Of a stretch of DNA of 64,000 nucleotides, positions 45,196 through 54,898 are shown piece by piece. The position numbers were made by a program, and so were the translations under genes. Every line of letters begins with the position of its first letter. Within the stretch, counting starts at the first letter, position 1. Origin of the DNA: JAGIBJ01 sp032119795 (GTDB lineage: Bacteria; Actinomycetota; Thermoleophilia; Solirubrobacterales; Solirubrobacteraceae); the NCBI GenBank assembly GCA_032119795.1, contig JAUMFO010000038.1:1-64000 (forward strand), in the 5' to 3' direction. The notes beneath the pieces were generated by a model that did not search any database, had not been told where the DNA came from, and saw only the letters and a list, made by a program, of their open reading frames with translations.

Positions 45196-46188
45196 ATGGC
45201 TGAATCGCCCGTCGTCGACCATGCGGGAACGCGGAACGCCGGGCTCGAGCAGCGCCTGGAGCAGAGCCGTCGCGAGCTGACGGGCTACTGCTACCGGATG
45301 CTCGGCTCTGCGGCCGACGCCGAAGACGCCGTCCAGGAGACGTTCGTGCGGGCCTGGAAGGGCATCGACCGTTTCGAGGGCCGCGCCGCGCTGCGCACCT
45401 GGCTCTACAAGATCGCCAGCAACGTCTGCTTCGATGCGATGCAGGCCACCGGTCGGCGGGCCGTCCCGGTCGATCTCGGTCCCTCCACGACGTGGGATGC
45501 CCCGATGCGGGATCAGCTGCCCGAGGCCACCTGGGTCGGGCCGATCCCGGATCGCCTCGTGCTCTCCGGCGACGGCGATCCCGTCGTCGCCTCGCAGGCG
45601 CGGGAGTCGGTGAAGCTGGCGTTCATCGTTGCGCTGCAGAACCTGCCGCCGCGCCAGCGGGCGATCCTGATCCTCTGCGAGGTCCTGGGCTGGAAGGCCG
45701 CCGAGGTCGCCGAGCTGCTGCACCTGTCGGTCCCGGCCGTCAACAGTGCGTTGCAGCGCGCTCGGGCGACGCTTGGCTCCAAGGATCTCCAAGTGATGGA
45801 GCTGGCGCCCGACTCGGCCGACGAAGCCAGCGAGGAACTCCTCGCGCGGTACCTCGACGCGTTCGAGCGCTACGACATGGACGCCCTCACCGCGCTCCTG
45901 CATGAGGACGCCACCCAGTCGATGCCGCCGTGGCCGATGTGGCTGCGCGGGCGCGAGCAGCTCATCGGCTGGATGTTCGGCCCAGGCGAGGGCTGCGTCG
46001 GCAGCAAGCTCGTTCCGGTGCAGGTCAATGGCCAAGCCGGCTTCGCGCAGTACCGCGACTCCGGCCAGACGCCCTGGTCGATCCACCTGCCCGTCTTCAA
46101 GGACGGCAAAGTGGTCGACATCACCTACTTCATTGAGACCGACGGCTCGCTCTTTGAGCTGTTCGGTCTGCCGCAGACCTTGGCGTAA
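45196..46188 (+). CDS. ECF sigma factor with C-terminal SnoaL-like domain
   Basis: 330 residues. Region 2 (about 25-95; GYCYRMLGSAADAEDAVQETFVRAW) and region 4 (about 140-195; LPPRQRAILILCEVLGWKAAEV) are followed by a SnoaL-like C-terminal domain (about 205-325; LARYLDAFERYDMDALTALLHEDA). In such sigma factors (SigJ/SigG-like ECF groups) the extra domain replaces a separate anti-sigma factor. The regulon is unknown; the neighbouring VOC gene is a candidate target. Confidence 0.92.
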   Translation: MAESPVVDHAGTRNAGLEQRLEQSRRELTGYCYRMLGSAADAEDAVQETFVRAWKGIDRFEGRAALRTWLYKIASNVCFDAMQATGRRAVPVDLGPSTTWDAPMRDQLPEATWVGPIPDRLVLSGDGDPVVASQARESVKLAFIVALQNLPPRQRAILILCEVLGWKAAEVAELLHLSVPAVNSALQRARATLGSKDLQVMELAPDSADEASEELLARYLDAFERYDMDALTALLHEDATQSMPPWPMWLRGREQLIGWMFGPGEGCVGSKLVPVQVNGQAGFAQYRDSGQTPWSIHLPVFKDGKVVDITYFIETDGSLFELFGLPQTLA

Positions 46189-46234
46189 GTAGCCCCTGCG
46201 GCAGGGCAGAACGCCGAACTCGTACGATGAGAGT

Positions 46235-46513
46235 GTGACCGCGTCGGCGTTGCAGCTTCCTGGAGGTGACCTCGTCGTTCGCGGGGTCGATGATCTGCGC
46301 GCCTCGCGACCGACGCCCGAAGCCGCTTTGGTGTCGATGGCGGCGACGCGTCTCCAAAGGCTTGGGTTTGCCGTCGCGTCCAGCTCCAATTGGCACTCGG
46401 CTGGGCACGAGCTCTATGCGCGTCTCGAGGAGCGAGACGCAGCGACGGCGTACTCCCAATACAAGGCGCTGACTCGGCGTCTCGCGAGTTTCCTCCGCGC
46501 AGCCTCCGACTGA
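46235..46513 (+). CDS. Hypothetical partner of a nucleotidyltransferase-like gene
   Basis: 92 residues. A mixed helical protein with RLQRLGFAV, HELYARLEERDAATAYSQYKAL; it resembles the small partner usually encoded just before DUF6036-type nucleotidyltransferases in actinobacteria (from memory). The stop overlaps the next start (TGATG). The pair has the layout of a toxin-antitoxin unit, but that role is inferred. Confidence 0.6.
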   Translation: MTASALQLPGGDLVVRGVDDLRASRPTPEAALVSMAATRLQRLGFAVASSSNWHSAGHELYARLEERDAATAYSQYKALTRRLASFLRAASD

Positions 46514-46767
46514 TGCGTCCGCCCGTCACGTACGAGCGTGTGCGCGAGTTCGCGCGGGCGCTGTCGCGGCGGGTCGACGACCAGCTCGTCATCTACCTGA
46601 CGGGCGGAGCCACCGCCGTCATCGAAGGGTGGCGCGAGTCCACGATCGACATTGATCCCACTCGGGCGCGGGAACTCTTTCGCGACGTTGAAGATCGACT
46701 GTTCCGGTATCCGGCCGTCAACGCCGGGGCGCTTCGCCGAGCGATCGACGAAGCGCTCGGCGCCTGA
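46513..46767 (+). pseudogene. Trimmed DUF6036-like nucleotidyltransferase
   Basis: 84 residues. The start matches nucleotidyltransferase-fold DUF6036 proteins: IYLTGGATAVIEGWRESTIDID, with the G-G and D-x-D-like elements. The next residues (ARELFRDVEDRLFRYPAVN) look like the extreme C-terminus of the same family. The central 70 or so residues of the full-length family appear to be missing in frame, so it is probably an internal-deletion remnant, though a minimal functional version cannot be excluded. Confidence 0.5.
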
Positions 46768-46797
46768 GGCCGCGCCGGTACGGGCCCCCCGGCGGGC

Positions 46798-47775
46798 CTA
46801 CGCCTCGACGGGGGCCGGTGAGGGCGTGAGGCCCGCAGCGCGGCCGGCCTTGGCAAGGCGCTCGGCCATCTTGCGGTTGGCCTCGTCGATCATCTCGCCG
46901 TCGTAGATCGCAGCGCCGGAGTTGCCGTGGTCGGCGGCGGCCTCGTAGGCGGCGAGCATGCCCTCGGCGTGGTCGTACTGCTCCTGGCTGGGCGTGAAGA
47001 TCGCGTTGACGACGTCGATCTGGGCCGGGTGGATCGTCCACTTGCCGTCGAGGCCGAGCGCGCGGACGAGCTGCGTACGGACCTTCAGGCCCTCCTCGTC
47101 CTTGAACGCGGCGTAAGGGCCGTCGATCGCCTGGATGCCGGCGGCGCGGGCCGCGACGACGATCTTCGAGTAGAGGTAGTTGAGGTGATCGCCCGGGTAG
47201 CCGGCGGGGGTGCCGCCGATCTGCGTGATCGGGATGCCGATGGCGGCCGAGTAGTCGCCGGGGCCGAAGATCAGCGTCTCCATGCGGGGCGACGCGGTGG
47301 CCAGCGCCTCGGCGGCGATGAGGCCCTTGGCGTCCTCGATCTGGGCCTCGATGCCGATGCGGCCGAGCTCCCAGCCCTTGCTCATCTCGATCTGCGTGAG
47401 GAGCTTGGAGGTCATCTCGATGTCGCCGACGGTCTGCACCTTCGGGAGCATCACGGCGTCAATCTTGTCGCCCGCGTTCTCGACGACGTCGATGAGGTCG
47501 CGGTAGTAGAACTCGGTGTCGGTGCCGTTGACGCGGTAGACGATCGTCTTGCTCGGGCCCGACGCCCAGTCGTTCTCGTTCAGCGCGCGGATGATCGCGC
47601 CGCGCGCCTCAGCCTTGGCGCCGCGAGCGACGGAGTCTTCGAGGTCGAGGAAGATCTGGTCGGCGGCCAGCGACGGCGCCTTCCCAAGGAACTTCTCGTT
47701 GGAGCCCGGCACCGAATGGCAGGTGCGGCGGGAGCGCATCGGGCGCGTGGGGGCGGACTGCAGGAGGACGCTCAT
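46798..47775 (-). CDS. HpcH/HpaI aldolase / CitE-like CoA-ester lyase, paralogue 1
   Basis: 325 residues of the CitE/malyl-CoA lyase TIM-barrel family: SRRTCHSVPGSNEKFLGKA, FLDLEDSVARGAKAEAR with the catalytic Glu/Asp, AVMLPKVQTVGD, IEAQIEDAKGL, and ALGLDGKWTIHPAQ. It likely cleaves or forms a beta-hydroxyacyl-CoA such as malyl-CoA or citramalyl-CoA with Mg2+. A second, diverged paralogue lies at 55.5 kb. It is divergent from an MDR reductase. Confidence 0.9.
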   Translation of the reverse strand: MSVLLQSAPTRPMRSRRTCHSVPGSNEKFLGKAPSLAADQIFLDLEDSVARGAKAEARGAIIRALNENDWASGPSKTIVYRVNGTDTEFYYRDLIDVVENAGDKIDAVMLPKVQTVGDIEMTSKLLTQIEMSKGWELGRIGIEAQIEDAKGLIAAEALATASPRMETLIFGPGDYSAAIGIPITQIGGTPAGYPGDHLNYLYSKIVVAARAAGIQAIDGPYAAFKDEEGLKVRTQLVRALGLDGKWTIHPAQIDVVNAIFTPSQEQYDHAEGMLAAYEAAADHGNSGAAIYDGEMIDEANRKMAERLAKAGRAAGLTPSPAPVEA

Positions 47776-47913
47776 GGCCTCGCATCCTGCCAGGGACGGG
47801 CGTTTCGGCGCGGTCTGGCGGGCGCCCGAACGGTGAACCAGCCGATCACGGCGGCGCCCCTAGGGTGAAGGAGCGTCGGCTGGCACCACGGCCGACGCCT
47901 TGAAGGAGCCCCG

Positions 47914-48927
<1,014 letters not shown>

Positions 48928-48967
48928 CGCGGGGATTGGCGCCTGAGCTTCTGGCAAGCTCGGGCGC

Positions 48968-49687
48968 ATGCTCCCCGAGGCACAGGCGCTCGCCGACGAT
49001 CTCCTGGCGCTTGCCGATCCGGTGCGAGCGGAGGGGTCGCTGCGGTTCTTCAAGACCGGTCCCGGCGAGTACGGCGAGGGCGACCAGTTCCTCGGCGTGA
49101 CCGTGCCAAACGTGCGGGCCGTCTGCAAGCGCCACCCTGAGCTGCCCTTGGGCGCCATCGACGATCTGCTCGCGTCACCCTGGCACGAGCACCGCCTTGC
49201 CGCGGTGATCGGGATGGGCGAGCACTACCGCCGCGGCGACGCCTGGCTGCGGGAAGAGGTCTACGACCTCTACCTCGCGCGCACCGCCCGCATCAACAAC
49301 TGGGACCTCGTGGATGCCAGCGCCGACCGGGTCGTTGGCCCGCACCTCGACGTCGTCGGCGCCGGGGTGCTCGATCGGCTGGCGGGCTCGGCGCTGCTGT
49401 GGGACCGCCGGATCGCGATGATCGCGCCGTTTCACCGCATCAAGCGTGGGGAGGGCGACACGTCGCTCCACGTTGCCCAGCTGCTGCTCCGCGATCCCGA
49501 GCCGCTGATCCACAAGGCCGTCGGTTGGATGCTGCGCGAGGTCGGCAAGCGCGTCGACGAGGAGCTACTGCTCGGTTTCCTGGATCAGCACGCCCCCGGC
49601 ATGCCCGCGGTGATGCTCTCCTACGCGACCGAGCGGCTCACCCGGGAGCAACAGCTCGCCTACCGGGCGCTTCGCAAGACCGCCTAG
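48968..49687 (+). CDS. AlkD-like DNA alkylation repair protein
   Basis: 239 residues made of HEAT-like ALK repeats. The family landmarks FFKTGPGEYGEGDQFLGV, INNWDLVDASA (Trp-Asp pair used for damaged-base cleavage) and MPAVMLSYATERL are clear. AlkD removes cationic alkylated purines such as 7-methylguanine. No SOS box was seen upstream. It is followed by a hairpin and converges on msrB. Confidence 0.93.
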   Translation: MLPEAQALADDLLALADPVRAEGSLRFFKTGPGEYGEGDQFLGVTVPNVRAVCKRHPELPLGAIDDLLASPWHEHRLAAVIGMGEHYRRGDAWLREEVYDLYLARTARINNWDLVDASADRVVGPHLDVVGAGVLDRLAGSALLWDRRIAMIAPFHRIKRGEGDTSLHVAQLLLRDPEPLIHKAVGWMLREVGKRVDEELLLGFLDQHAPGMPAVMLSYATERLTREQQLAYRALRKTA

Positions 49688-49702
49688 CGGCCGGCTCGGA
49701 GC

Positions 49703-49720
49703 GCCCCGGTTACCCGGGGC
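49703..49720. terminator. Hairpin between AlkD-like and msrB genes
   Basis: Perfect 7-bp stem GCCCCGG/CCGGGGC with a 4-nt loop between convergent genes. Confidence 0.55.
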
Positions 49721-49732
49721 CGCGAGTGGTGG

Positions 49733-50209
49733 CTAGCCGCAGCTGGGCCCGTCCGGATTCGCGAGGTGCTCCAGCGGCGTGTCGCCGGCGGCGACGGCGT
49801 CGCCCTCGCCCTTGGCGGCGGCCGGCTCGAAGCCGAGCGCCAGCGAGTTCATGCAGTAGCGCTGGCCGGTCGGCATCGGGCCGTCGTCGAAGACGTGGCC
49901 GAGGTGCGACTCGCAACGGGCGCAGACGACCTCGGTGCGCTTCATGAACATCGAGCGGTCCTCGATGAGCTTCACGCGGTCGGCACCGAGCGACGCCCAG
50001 AAGGAGGGCCAGCCGGAGCCCGACTCGTACTTCGTGCTCGCGTCGAATAGCTCGAGGCCGCAGGCGCCGCACGTGAAGGTGCCGTCGTCCTTCACGCTGA
50101 GCAGTTCGCCGGTGAACGGGCGCTCGGTGCCGGCCTGCCGCAAGACGCGGTACTGGTCGGGCGTGAGGCGCTCGCGCCACTGCTCCTCGGTCAGCTCGAT
50201 CTTCTCCAT
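49733..50209 (-). CDS. msrB: Peptide methionine (R)-S-oxide reductase
   Basis: 158 residues. Zinc Cys pairs CGAC (47/50) and CARC (96/99) and catalytic Cys119 in RYCMNS are present with GWPSF and HLGHVF. It repairs R-methionine sulfoxide using thioredoxin. Start ATG 50209 gives the standard MsrB N-terminus; an in-frame ATG at 50230 is also possible. The C-terminal 25 residues after GFEP form an extra tail. Confidence 0.95.
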   Translation of the reverse strand: MEKIELTEEQWRERLTPDQYRVLRQAGTERPFTGELLSVKDDGTFTCGACGLELFDASTKYESGSGWPSFWASLGADRVKLIEDRSMFMKRTEVVCARCESHLGHVFDDGPMPTGQRYCMNSLALGFEPAAAKGEGDAVAAGDTPLEHLANPDGPSCG

Positions 50210-50354
50210 GTGTTCACTGTAGGGCCGCATATCCGTCAGTCTCGCCACTCGCCTGTTCGTTTCAGGCCTGTGGGCGCGGCACGGTGCGCCCTGACCGGCC
50301 GATCGGCCCAAAGACCGGTTTCTAGGGCCTGGGCGGGCAGCTAGTGTCGGGCAG

Positions 50355-51026
50355 ATGGACGTAGTCGTCGTCGGTGCCCACGGACAGATCGCTCGGGAGT
50401 TCGGCCGCCTGCTGGCCGCTCGCGGCGACACGGTCCGCGGGGTGATCCGGAACCCCGCACACGCGGCTGACCTGCAGGCCGACGGGGTGGAGCCGGTCGT
50501 CATCGACCTCGAAGCCGAGTTTGCCGAGAACGACCTGGCGCACACGATGCGCGGCGCCGATGCCGTCGTCTTTGCGGCCGGAGCTGGTCCGGGCAGCAGC
50601 GCCGAGCGCAAAGAAAGCGTCGACTACGCGGGCGTTCTGCACAGCGGGGCAGCGGCCGGTCGGGCCGAGGTCCGCCGGTTCGTGCTGATCAGCTCGATGG
50701 GTACCGACGATCCACCGGACGGCGACGACGTGTTCAGCGTCTACCTGCGGGCCAAAGCGCGGGCCGAGCACTACCTGCGTGGTAGCGGTCTCGACGCGAC
50801 CATCGTGCGGCCCGGGCTCCTTACGAGCAACGAGCCGACCGGCCGGGTGCGCGTCGGGCGCAACGTCGAGCGCGGCGAGATCCCGCGCGACGACGTGGCG
50901 GCCGTGCTCGTAGCCGTCTTGGACGACGAGAACCTCATCGGCCGGACGTTCGAGGTCACCAGTGGCCAGACGCTGATCTCCGACGGCGTCGCCGGGCTCG
51001 CCGATCACAACAGCACCCTCGTCTGA
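50355..51026 (+). CDS. NAD(P)-binding protein, atypical SDR (YwnB/NmrA-like)
   Basis: 223 residues. The dinucleotide motif is VVVGAHGQIAREFGRLL, followed by AVVFAAGAGPG, FVLISSMGTD and LDATIVRPGLLT, the layout of atypical short-chain dehydrogenases that often act as redox sensors or epimerase-like enzymes. Substrate unknown. Divergent from msrB (145 bp). Confidence 0.88.
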   Translation: MDVVVVGAHGQIAREFGRLLAARGDTVRGVIRNPAHAADLQADGVEPVVIDLEAEFAENDLAHTMRGADAVVFAAGAGPGSSAERKESVDYAGVLHSGAAAGRAEVRRFVLISSMGTDDPPDGDDVFSVYLRAKARAEHYLRGSGLDATIVRPGLLTSNEPTGRVRVGRNVERGEIPRDDVAAVLVAVLDDENLIGRTFEVTSGQTLISDGVAGLADHNSTLV

Positions 51027-51082
51027 AACCGGTCGAAGACGGCCGCTTTCGGCGTCCCCGAGCACTCGCGTAGGATCGCCCG

Positions 51083-52294
51083 ATGCCCGAGTACCCGCCG
51101 ATCGACTGGAGCCGCCGGCTCTCGCCTGCCGCCCTGCGCCTGAACGCCAGCGACATCCGCGAGATCCTGAAGGTGACGGAGCAGCCGTCGGTGATCAGCT
51201 TCGCTGGCGGTCTGCCCGCGCCTGAGCTGTTCCCGGTGGAGGCGCTGCAGGATGCGGCGGCTCGCGTGCTGCGCCAAGACAAGGCGGTGCAGTACTCCAC
51301 GACCGAGGGTGATCCGGCCCTTCGGACGTGGATCGCCGACGACGCTGGCGTGACGCCCGAGCACGTGCAGATCGTCTCCGGCAGTCAGCAGGGGCTCGAT
51401 CTCGTGTGTCGCGTCCTGGTGGCGCCGGGCGGGTCGGTCGCGGTCGAGAACCCGACGTATCTGGGGTGGCTGCAGGTCACCCAGTTCAACGGGGTGCGTT
51501 CGGTGCCCGTCGAGACCGACGAAGACGGCCTGCTGCCCGACGCACTTGAGGCGGCGCTCGCAACGGGCGAGATGTCGGCGGTCTACCTGATGCCGAACTT
51601 CCAGAACCCGACCGGCCGCACGACGACGCTCGAGCGACGTGAGGCCATCCTGGATCTGGCCTTCAAATATGGCGTGCCGCTCATCGAGGACGATCCGTAT
51701 GGCGAGCTGCGCTTCCGTGGCGAGCGACTGCCGTCGCTCCATGAACTCGCGCTCGCGCGGACGGGCGACGCCGACGCTAGCCCGGTCATTCGACTGGGCA
51801 CGTTCAGCAAGATCCTGGCGCCGGGCCTGCGGGTGGCGTGGGTGCTCGGCCCGTCGCCGCTGATCTGGCGTCTCACGCTGGCCAAGCAGGCCGCCGACCT
51901 GCACACCTCGACGCTTACGCAGCGCTTGGCGGTGGAGCTGTTGCCGATCGTGCCCGACCAGATCGCGAAGGTCACCGCGGCCTACGGCGAGCGTGCGGTG
52001 GCGCTCGAGGGAGCGCTGGATCGGGCCTTCGGCGACTCGGTCGTTCGCACGCGACCTGATGGCGGCATGTTTACCTGGCTGCAGCTCGACGGCCCCATCG
52101 ACGCGGCCGCGCTCCTGCCGGCGGCGCTGGAGGCCGGCGTCGCCTACGTGCCCGGCAGCGCGTTCCACGCCGGGGAGGACGAGGGACGCTCGACGCTGCG
52201 GCTGTCGTACTCCTGCGCCACGCCGGCCGAGATCGACGAGGGCATCGGGCGGCTCGTGCCGGTCCTGCGCGGCGCGCTCAGCGCTGCGGCCTGA
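51083..52294 (+). CDS. PLP-dependent aminotransferase (fold type I, MocR/LysN-like)
   Basis: 403 residues. VISFAGGLPAPELFP and QYSTTEGDPALRTWI, the EDDPYGELRF aspartate region and PLP-Lys in GTFSKILAPGLRVAW place it with class I/II aminotransferases such as 2-aminoadipate or kynurenine aminotransferases. The amino-donor is not predictable. Its last 17 nt overlap the end of the convergent methyltransferase gene. Confidence 0.92.
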   Translation: MPEYPPIDWSRRLSPAALRLNASDIREILKVTEQPSVISFAGGLPAPELFPVEALQDAAARVLRQDKAVQYSTTEGDPALRTWIADDAGVTPEHVQIVSGSQQGLDLVCRVLVAPGGSVAVENPTYLGWLQVTQFNGVRSVPVETDEDGLLPDALEAALATGEMSAVYLMPNFQNPTGRTTTLERREAILDLAFKYGVPLIEDDPYGELRFRGERLPSLHELALARTGDADASPVIRLGTFSKILAPGLRVAWVLGPSPLIWRLTLAKQAADLHTSTLTQRLAVELLPIVPDQIAKVTAAYGERAVALEGALDRAFGDSVVRTRPDGGMFTWLQLDGPIDAAALLPAALEAGVAYVPGSAFHAGEDEGRSTLRLSYSCATPAEIDEGIGRLVPVLRGALSAAA

Positions 52295-53093
52295 TCTCAA
52301 CGACGGCGTAGTCCGAGACGATCGCGAACGGCTCACCGGCAGGCGCGGCGGCATCGAGGATGGCAATGGCGTCGGCACGCACGGTGGCCCAGTCGTGCGG
52401 CTCGATCGACCGTTGGGCCGTCAGCCACATCGGGTGGTGCGTCTCCTGCACGGTGAACCAGTCTTCGGCTGAGTCGGCAGCGAATCGTGCCTGCGCGGCG
52501 TGGAGGCTGATGGCGGCGGCGCCGCCAGGGACGAGCCCGGCGAAGGTGTCCGGGTCGTGCCACAGAACCTGGGACGCGTCGGCGTCGGCCAAACGGGCGA
52601 CGGGCGGCATGGCTGGCTGCGTCGTGACGTTCGCGGCCTCACGCATGCGTCCGGCGACGTCGGCGATCGGACCGCTGGGCAGCCACGCTGAGTACAGGAG
52701 ACGCCCACCCGGGGCCAGGACGCGGGCCGTCTCGGAGAACGCTGCGGGCGCGTCGTGGCAGAAGATCATCCCGAAGTTGGAGACGATCAGGTCGGCGTCG
52801 CCGTCTGGAAGTGGCAACGATTCGGCGCCGGCGACGACCGCAGCGAGCTGGTGGCCGGCGTCGTGTGCCCGAGCCGAGGCGATCCCCAACAGCCGCAGCG
52901 ACGGGTCGACCGCGGTGACGTGTGCACCAGAAGCCAACAACGGCAGGGTGGCGTTGCCGTGGCCGCATCCCAGATCGATCGCTCGCTCTCCCGGCTGCGG
53001 CGCCGCCAGCTGCACGAGATGCTCAGCCGATGGCGCGAGCGTCGGTGCGAAGACCTCGTAGGCGCCGATTCCCCAGTCAGGTGCGCTGCTCAT
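52278..53093 (-). CDS. SAM-dependent class I methyltransferase
   Basis: 271 residues. AdoMet-binding motif I is AIDLGCGHGNATLPLL, followed by VTAVDPS, and LIVSNFGMIFCHDA for motif IV, ending LAPGGRLLYS. This is the UbiE/Methyltransf_11 type; acceptor unknown. It overlaps the aminotransferase gene tail-to-tail by 17 nt. Confidence 0.9.
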   Translation of the reverse strand: MSSAPDWGIGAYEVFAPTLAPSAEHLVQLAAPQPGERAIDLGCGHGNATLPLLASGAHVTAVDPSLRLLGIASARAHDAGHQLAAVVAGAESLPLPDGDADLIVSNFGMIFCHDAPAAFSETARVLAPGGRLLYSAWLPSGPIADVAGRMREAANVTTQPAMPPVARLADADASQVLWHDPDTFAGLVPGGAAAISLHAAQARFAADSAEDWFTVQETHHPMWLTAQRSIEPHDWATVRADAIAILDAAAPAGEPFAIVSDYAVVEIRPQR

Positions 53094-53149
53094 GCCCCAA
53101 GGTCTACCGGGCCTGGACGCACGCCGCGTGAAAGGACTGGACTGCCCGA

Positions 53150-54382
53150 TTACCGCAGCTCGATGGTGGTGGTCCTCGTGGTGGTCTGCATCGACGTGTT
53201 CGTCGGATCGCCGTGCGTTGCCGAGACCGTCAGCTTGGCCGTCACGCGGCGCTGCTCACTGAGGGCGGGCCGCGCCTTCCAGCTCAGTCGCATGAACAGC
53301 TCAGCGGGGGTCTGCGGGGTCACGGCGGTGGTGGTCGTCGCGGCGATGATGCGGCCTCCGGGCACTGCGAATCGACGCGCGTCGCCGCGGGAGATCTCGA
53401 GCTTGGCGGTCACGAACCCACCGGCAGAGGAGTTGACGAGGAAACGGATCGGCTCGCCGCGCAGGCTCGCGCGCAGGCTGAATCGCGAGCGCGGGGTGAC
53501 GGTCATCGTGGCGGGGAAGAGCGGTGTGGTTTCAGGCGTGATCGGGGTTCGTCCGCCGCCGCTGACGCCCTCACAGGACGGCAAGACCGTGTCGGCGCTG
53601 TCGACGACGGCAGCGTCGCGGTCGCCGGGGCCGCAGCTCACCTGGTCGGCCTCGGGGGTGATCGCCGCGATCTGCTCGGCGGTGACGCCCGTCAGATCGG
53701 TGGGGTAGTCGGTGGCGTCGAGCACGTCCATGCCGGCGAAGCTGGTGCCAGAGACGGACTCGACGCCGTCGCCGTAGAGGTTGTCGCGCCCCTGTTCGCC
53801 GAAGAGGGCGTCGCTGTCGGCACCGCCGAAGAGGACGTCCTGACCGGGGCCACCTTTGAGGCCGTCGCGGTCCTGCCAGCCGTAGATGAGGTCGTCGCCG
53901 GGGCCGCCGACGAGATCGTCGGCGAGCATCGTGCCGTCGATCTTGTCGTTGCCGTCACCGCCGTCGACGATCGCCCGCGGGTGGCGGTCGGTGTCCCATG
54001 CGAGCTGGAGTTGGTCATCGCCGCCCCCGAGCGTCGCCCGGAGCGTCAACGGGTTGGCGGGCCGCGCGATCGCGCCGCAGGAGAGTTCGCGATGCCCGCC
54101 GGAGTCGCGGCCAGGCAGGAAGCGGCAGCCGGGGCCGGCCAGCAGCCGGGTTGCGTCGGTCTTGGCGTAGAACGTGACCTGGGTGCGGCTGTGCTCGCCG
54201 GCGCCGCTGATCTGGTCGGCGGCGCCGTCGCCCGTGAGCGTGAGGACGTTGCCCGCGCGGCTGATCGTCGTCGTCGCGCCCGCCGACGGGACGGCGATCA
54301 CGGTCAGGGCGACAGCGAGGCCCGCAAAGAGCAGCGACCTCGTGGCGGAGTGGGGGCGAGGCAGCGGGCTCATGGTTTGCAT
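53150..54382 (-). CDS. Secreted protein with RTX-like calcium-binding repeats
   Basis: 410 residues: signal peptide (about 1-36, ending SAGATT), an N-terminal beta region, four or five GGxGxDxUx-type nonapeptides (GGDGNDKID, GGPGDDLIYG, GGPGQDVLFG, GGADSDALFG, EQGRDNLYGD; about 150-215) and a beta-rich C-terminal domain. Such repeats fold as a calcium beta-roll. Two Cys pairs flank the repeats. It is probably cell-surface or secreted; function unknown. Start ATG 54382 has GGAG upstream. Confidence 0.88.
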   Translation of the reverse strand: MQTMSPLPRPHSATRSLLFAGLAVALTVIAVPSAGATTTISRAGNVLTLTGDGAADQISGAGEHSRTQVTFYAKTDATRLLAGPGCRFLPGRDSGGHRELSCGAIARPANPLTLRATLGGGDDQLQLAWDTDRHPRAIVDGGDGNDKIDGTMLADDLVGGPGDDLIYGWQDRDGLKGGPGQDVLFGGADSDALFGEQGRDNLYGDGVESVSGTSFAGMDVLDATDYPTDLTGVTAEQIAAITPEADQVSCGPGDRDAAVVDSADTVLPSCEGVSGGGRTPITPETTPLFPATMTVTPRSRFSLRASLRGEPIRFLVNSSAGGFVTAKLEISRGDARRFAVPGGRIIAATTTTAVTPQTPAELFMRLSWKARPALSEQRRVTAKLTVSATHGDPTNTSMQTTTRTTTIELR

Positions 54383-54485
54383 CCCACTCCAATTGAGGGG
54401 AAGGAGCAAAACACTGCGCGGCGATTCGGAAACCAGCGGTATTCCATGGTTCGAGTGTTGAGGCGATTGCCCGGCTTGCCTTGAT

Positions 54486-54824
54486 TCAAGCGGTGTGGAG
54501 TCGCGCACTCGGCGCCGCGGATCGTAGGCGGCGAGCCCGTTCGCGCAGGCCGTCGGCGACCGACTGATCCGTTGGGAGCTGCGCGAGGAGTGCCTGGAGT
54601 TGGTCGCGCTCTTCGGCGCTGACGCGGTCGACCCAGCGCCGTCCCCAGCTCGCGAACCGCGGGTCCTGCGCCTCGGCCATGAGCGCGAGGATGTCGAGGG
54701 CGTCCTCCAGGTCCACCTGTGGCACGTCGATCAGTGCCATCTCGACGGCGCCGAGGCTTCCGCCGCGAATCGCGCGCCGCAGCACACTCGTTGGGCTCCC
54801 TTGTGCGGTCACCGGATCGACCAT
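54486..54824 (-). CDS. SOS-controlled small helical protein, unknown function
   Basis: 112 residues, predicted mostly helical: VLRRAIRGGSLGAVEMALIDV, then LEDALDILALMAEAQDP, RFASWGRRWVDR, and a basic C-terminus. No Cys, no catalytic motif and no membrane segment; not a family I can name, although the helical pattern recurs in actinobacterial hypothetical proteins. A perfect 16-bp SOS box ends one base before its ATG, so it is almost certainly LexA-controlled. A GTG four codons in (54812) is an alternative start. It is divergent from an alkyltransferase-like gene. Confidence 0.72.
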   Translation of the reverse strand: MVDPVTAQGSPTSVLRRAIRGGSLGAVEMALIDVPQVDLEDALDILALMAEAQDPRFASWGRRWVDRVSAEERDQLQALLAQLPTDQSVADGLRERARRLRSAAPSARLHTA

Positions 54825-54825
54825 A

Positions 54826-54841
54826 GCGAACATATGTTCGC
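54826..54841. promoter_or_regulatory. SOS box (LexA site), perfect 16-bp palindrome
   Basis: GCGAACATATGTTCGC is identical in its core to the dnaE2 box. Read leftward it includes TATGTT and lies directly before the start at 54824. Confidence 0.9.
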
Positions 54842-54898
54842 CCATGCACGCCGTCTTGCACGCACGTAGCGGGTTCGTCGCCAAGTCACGATCTTGGG

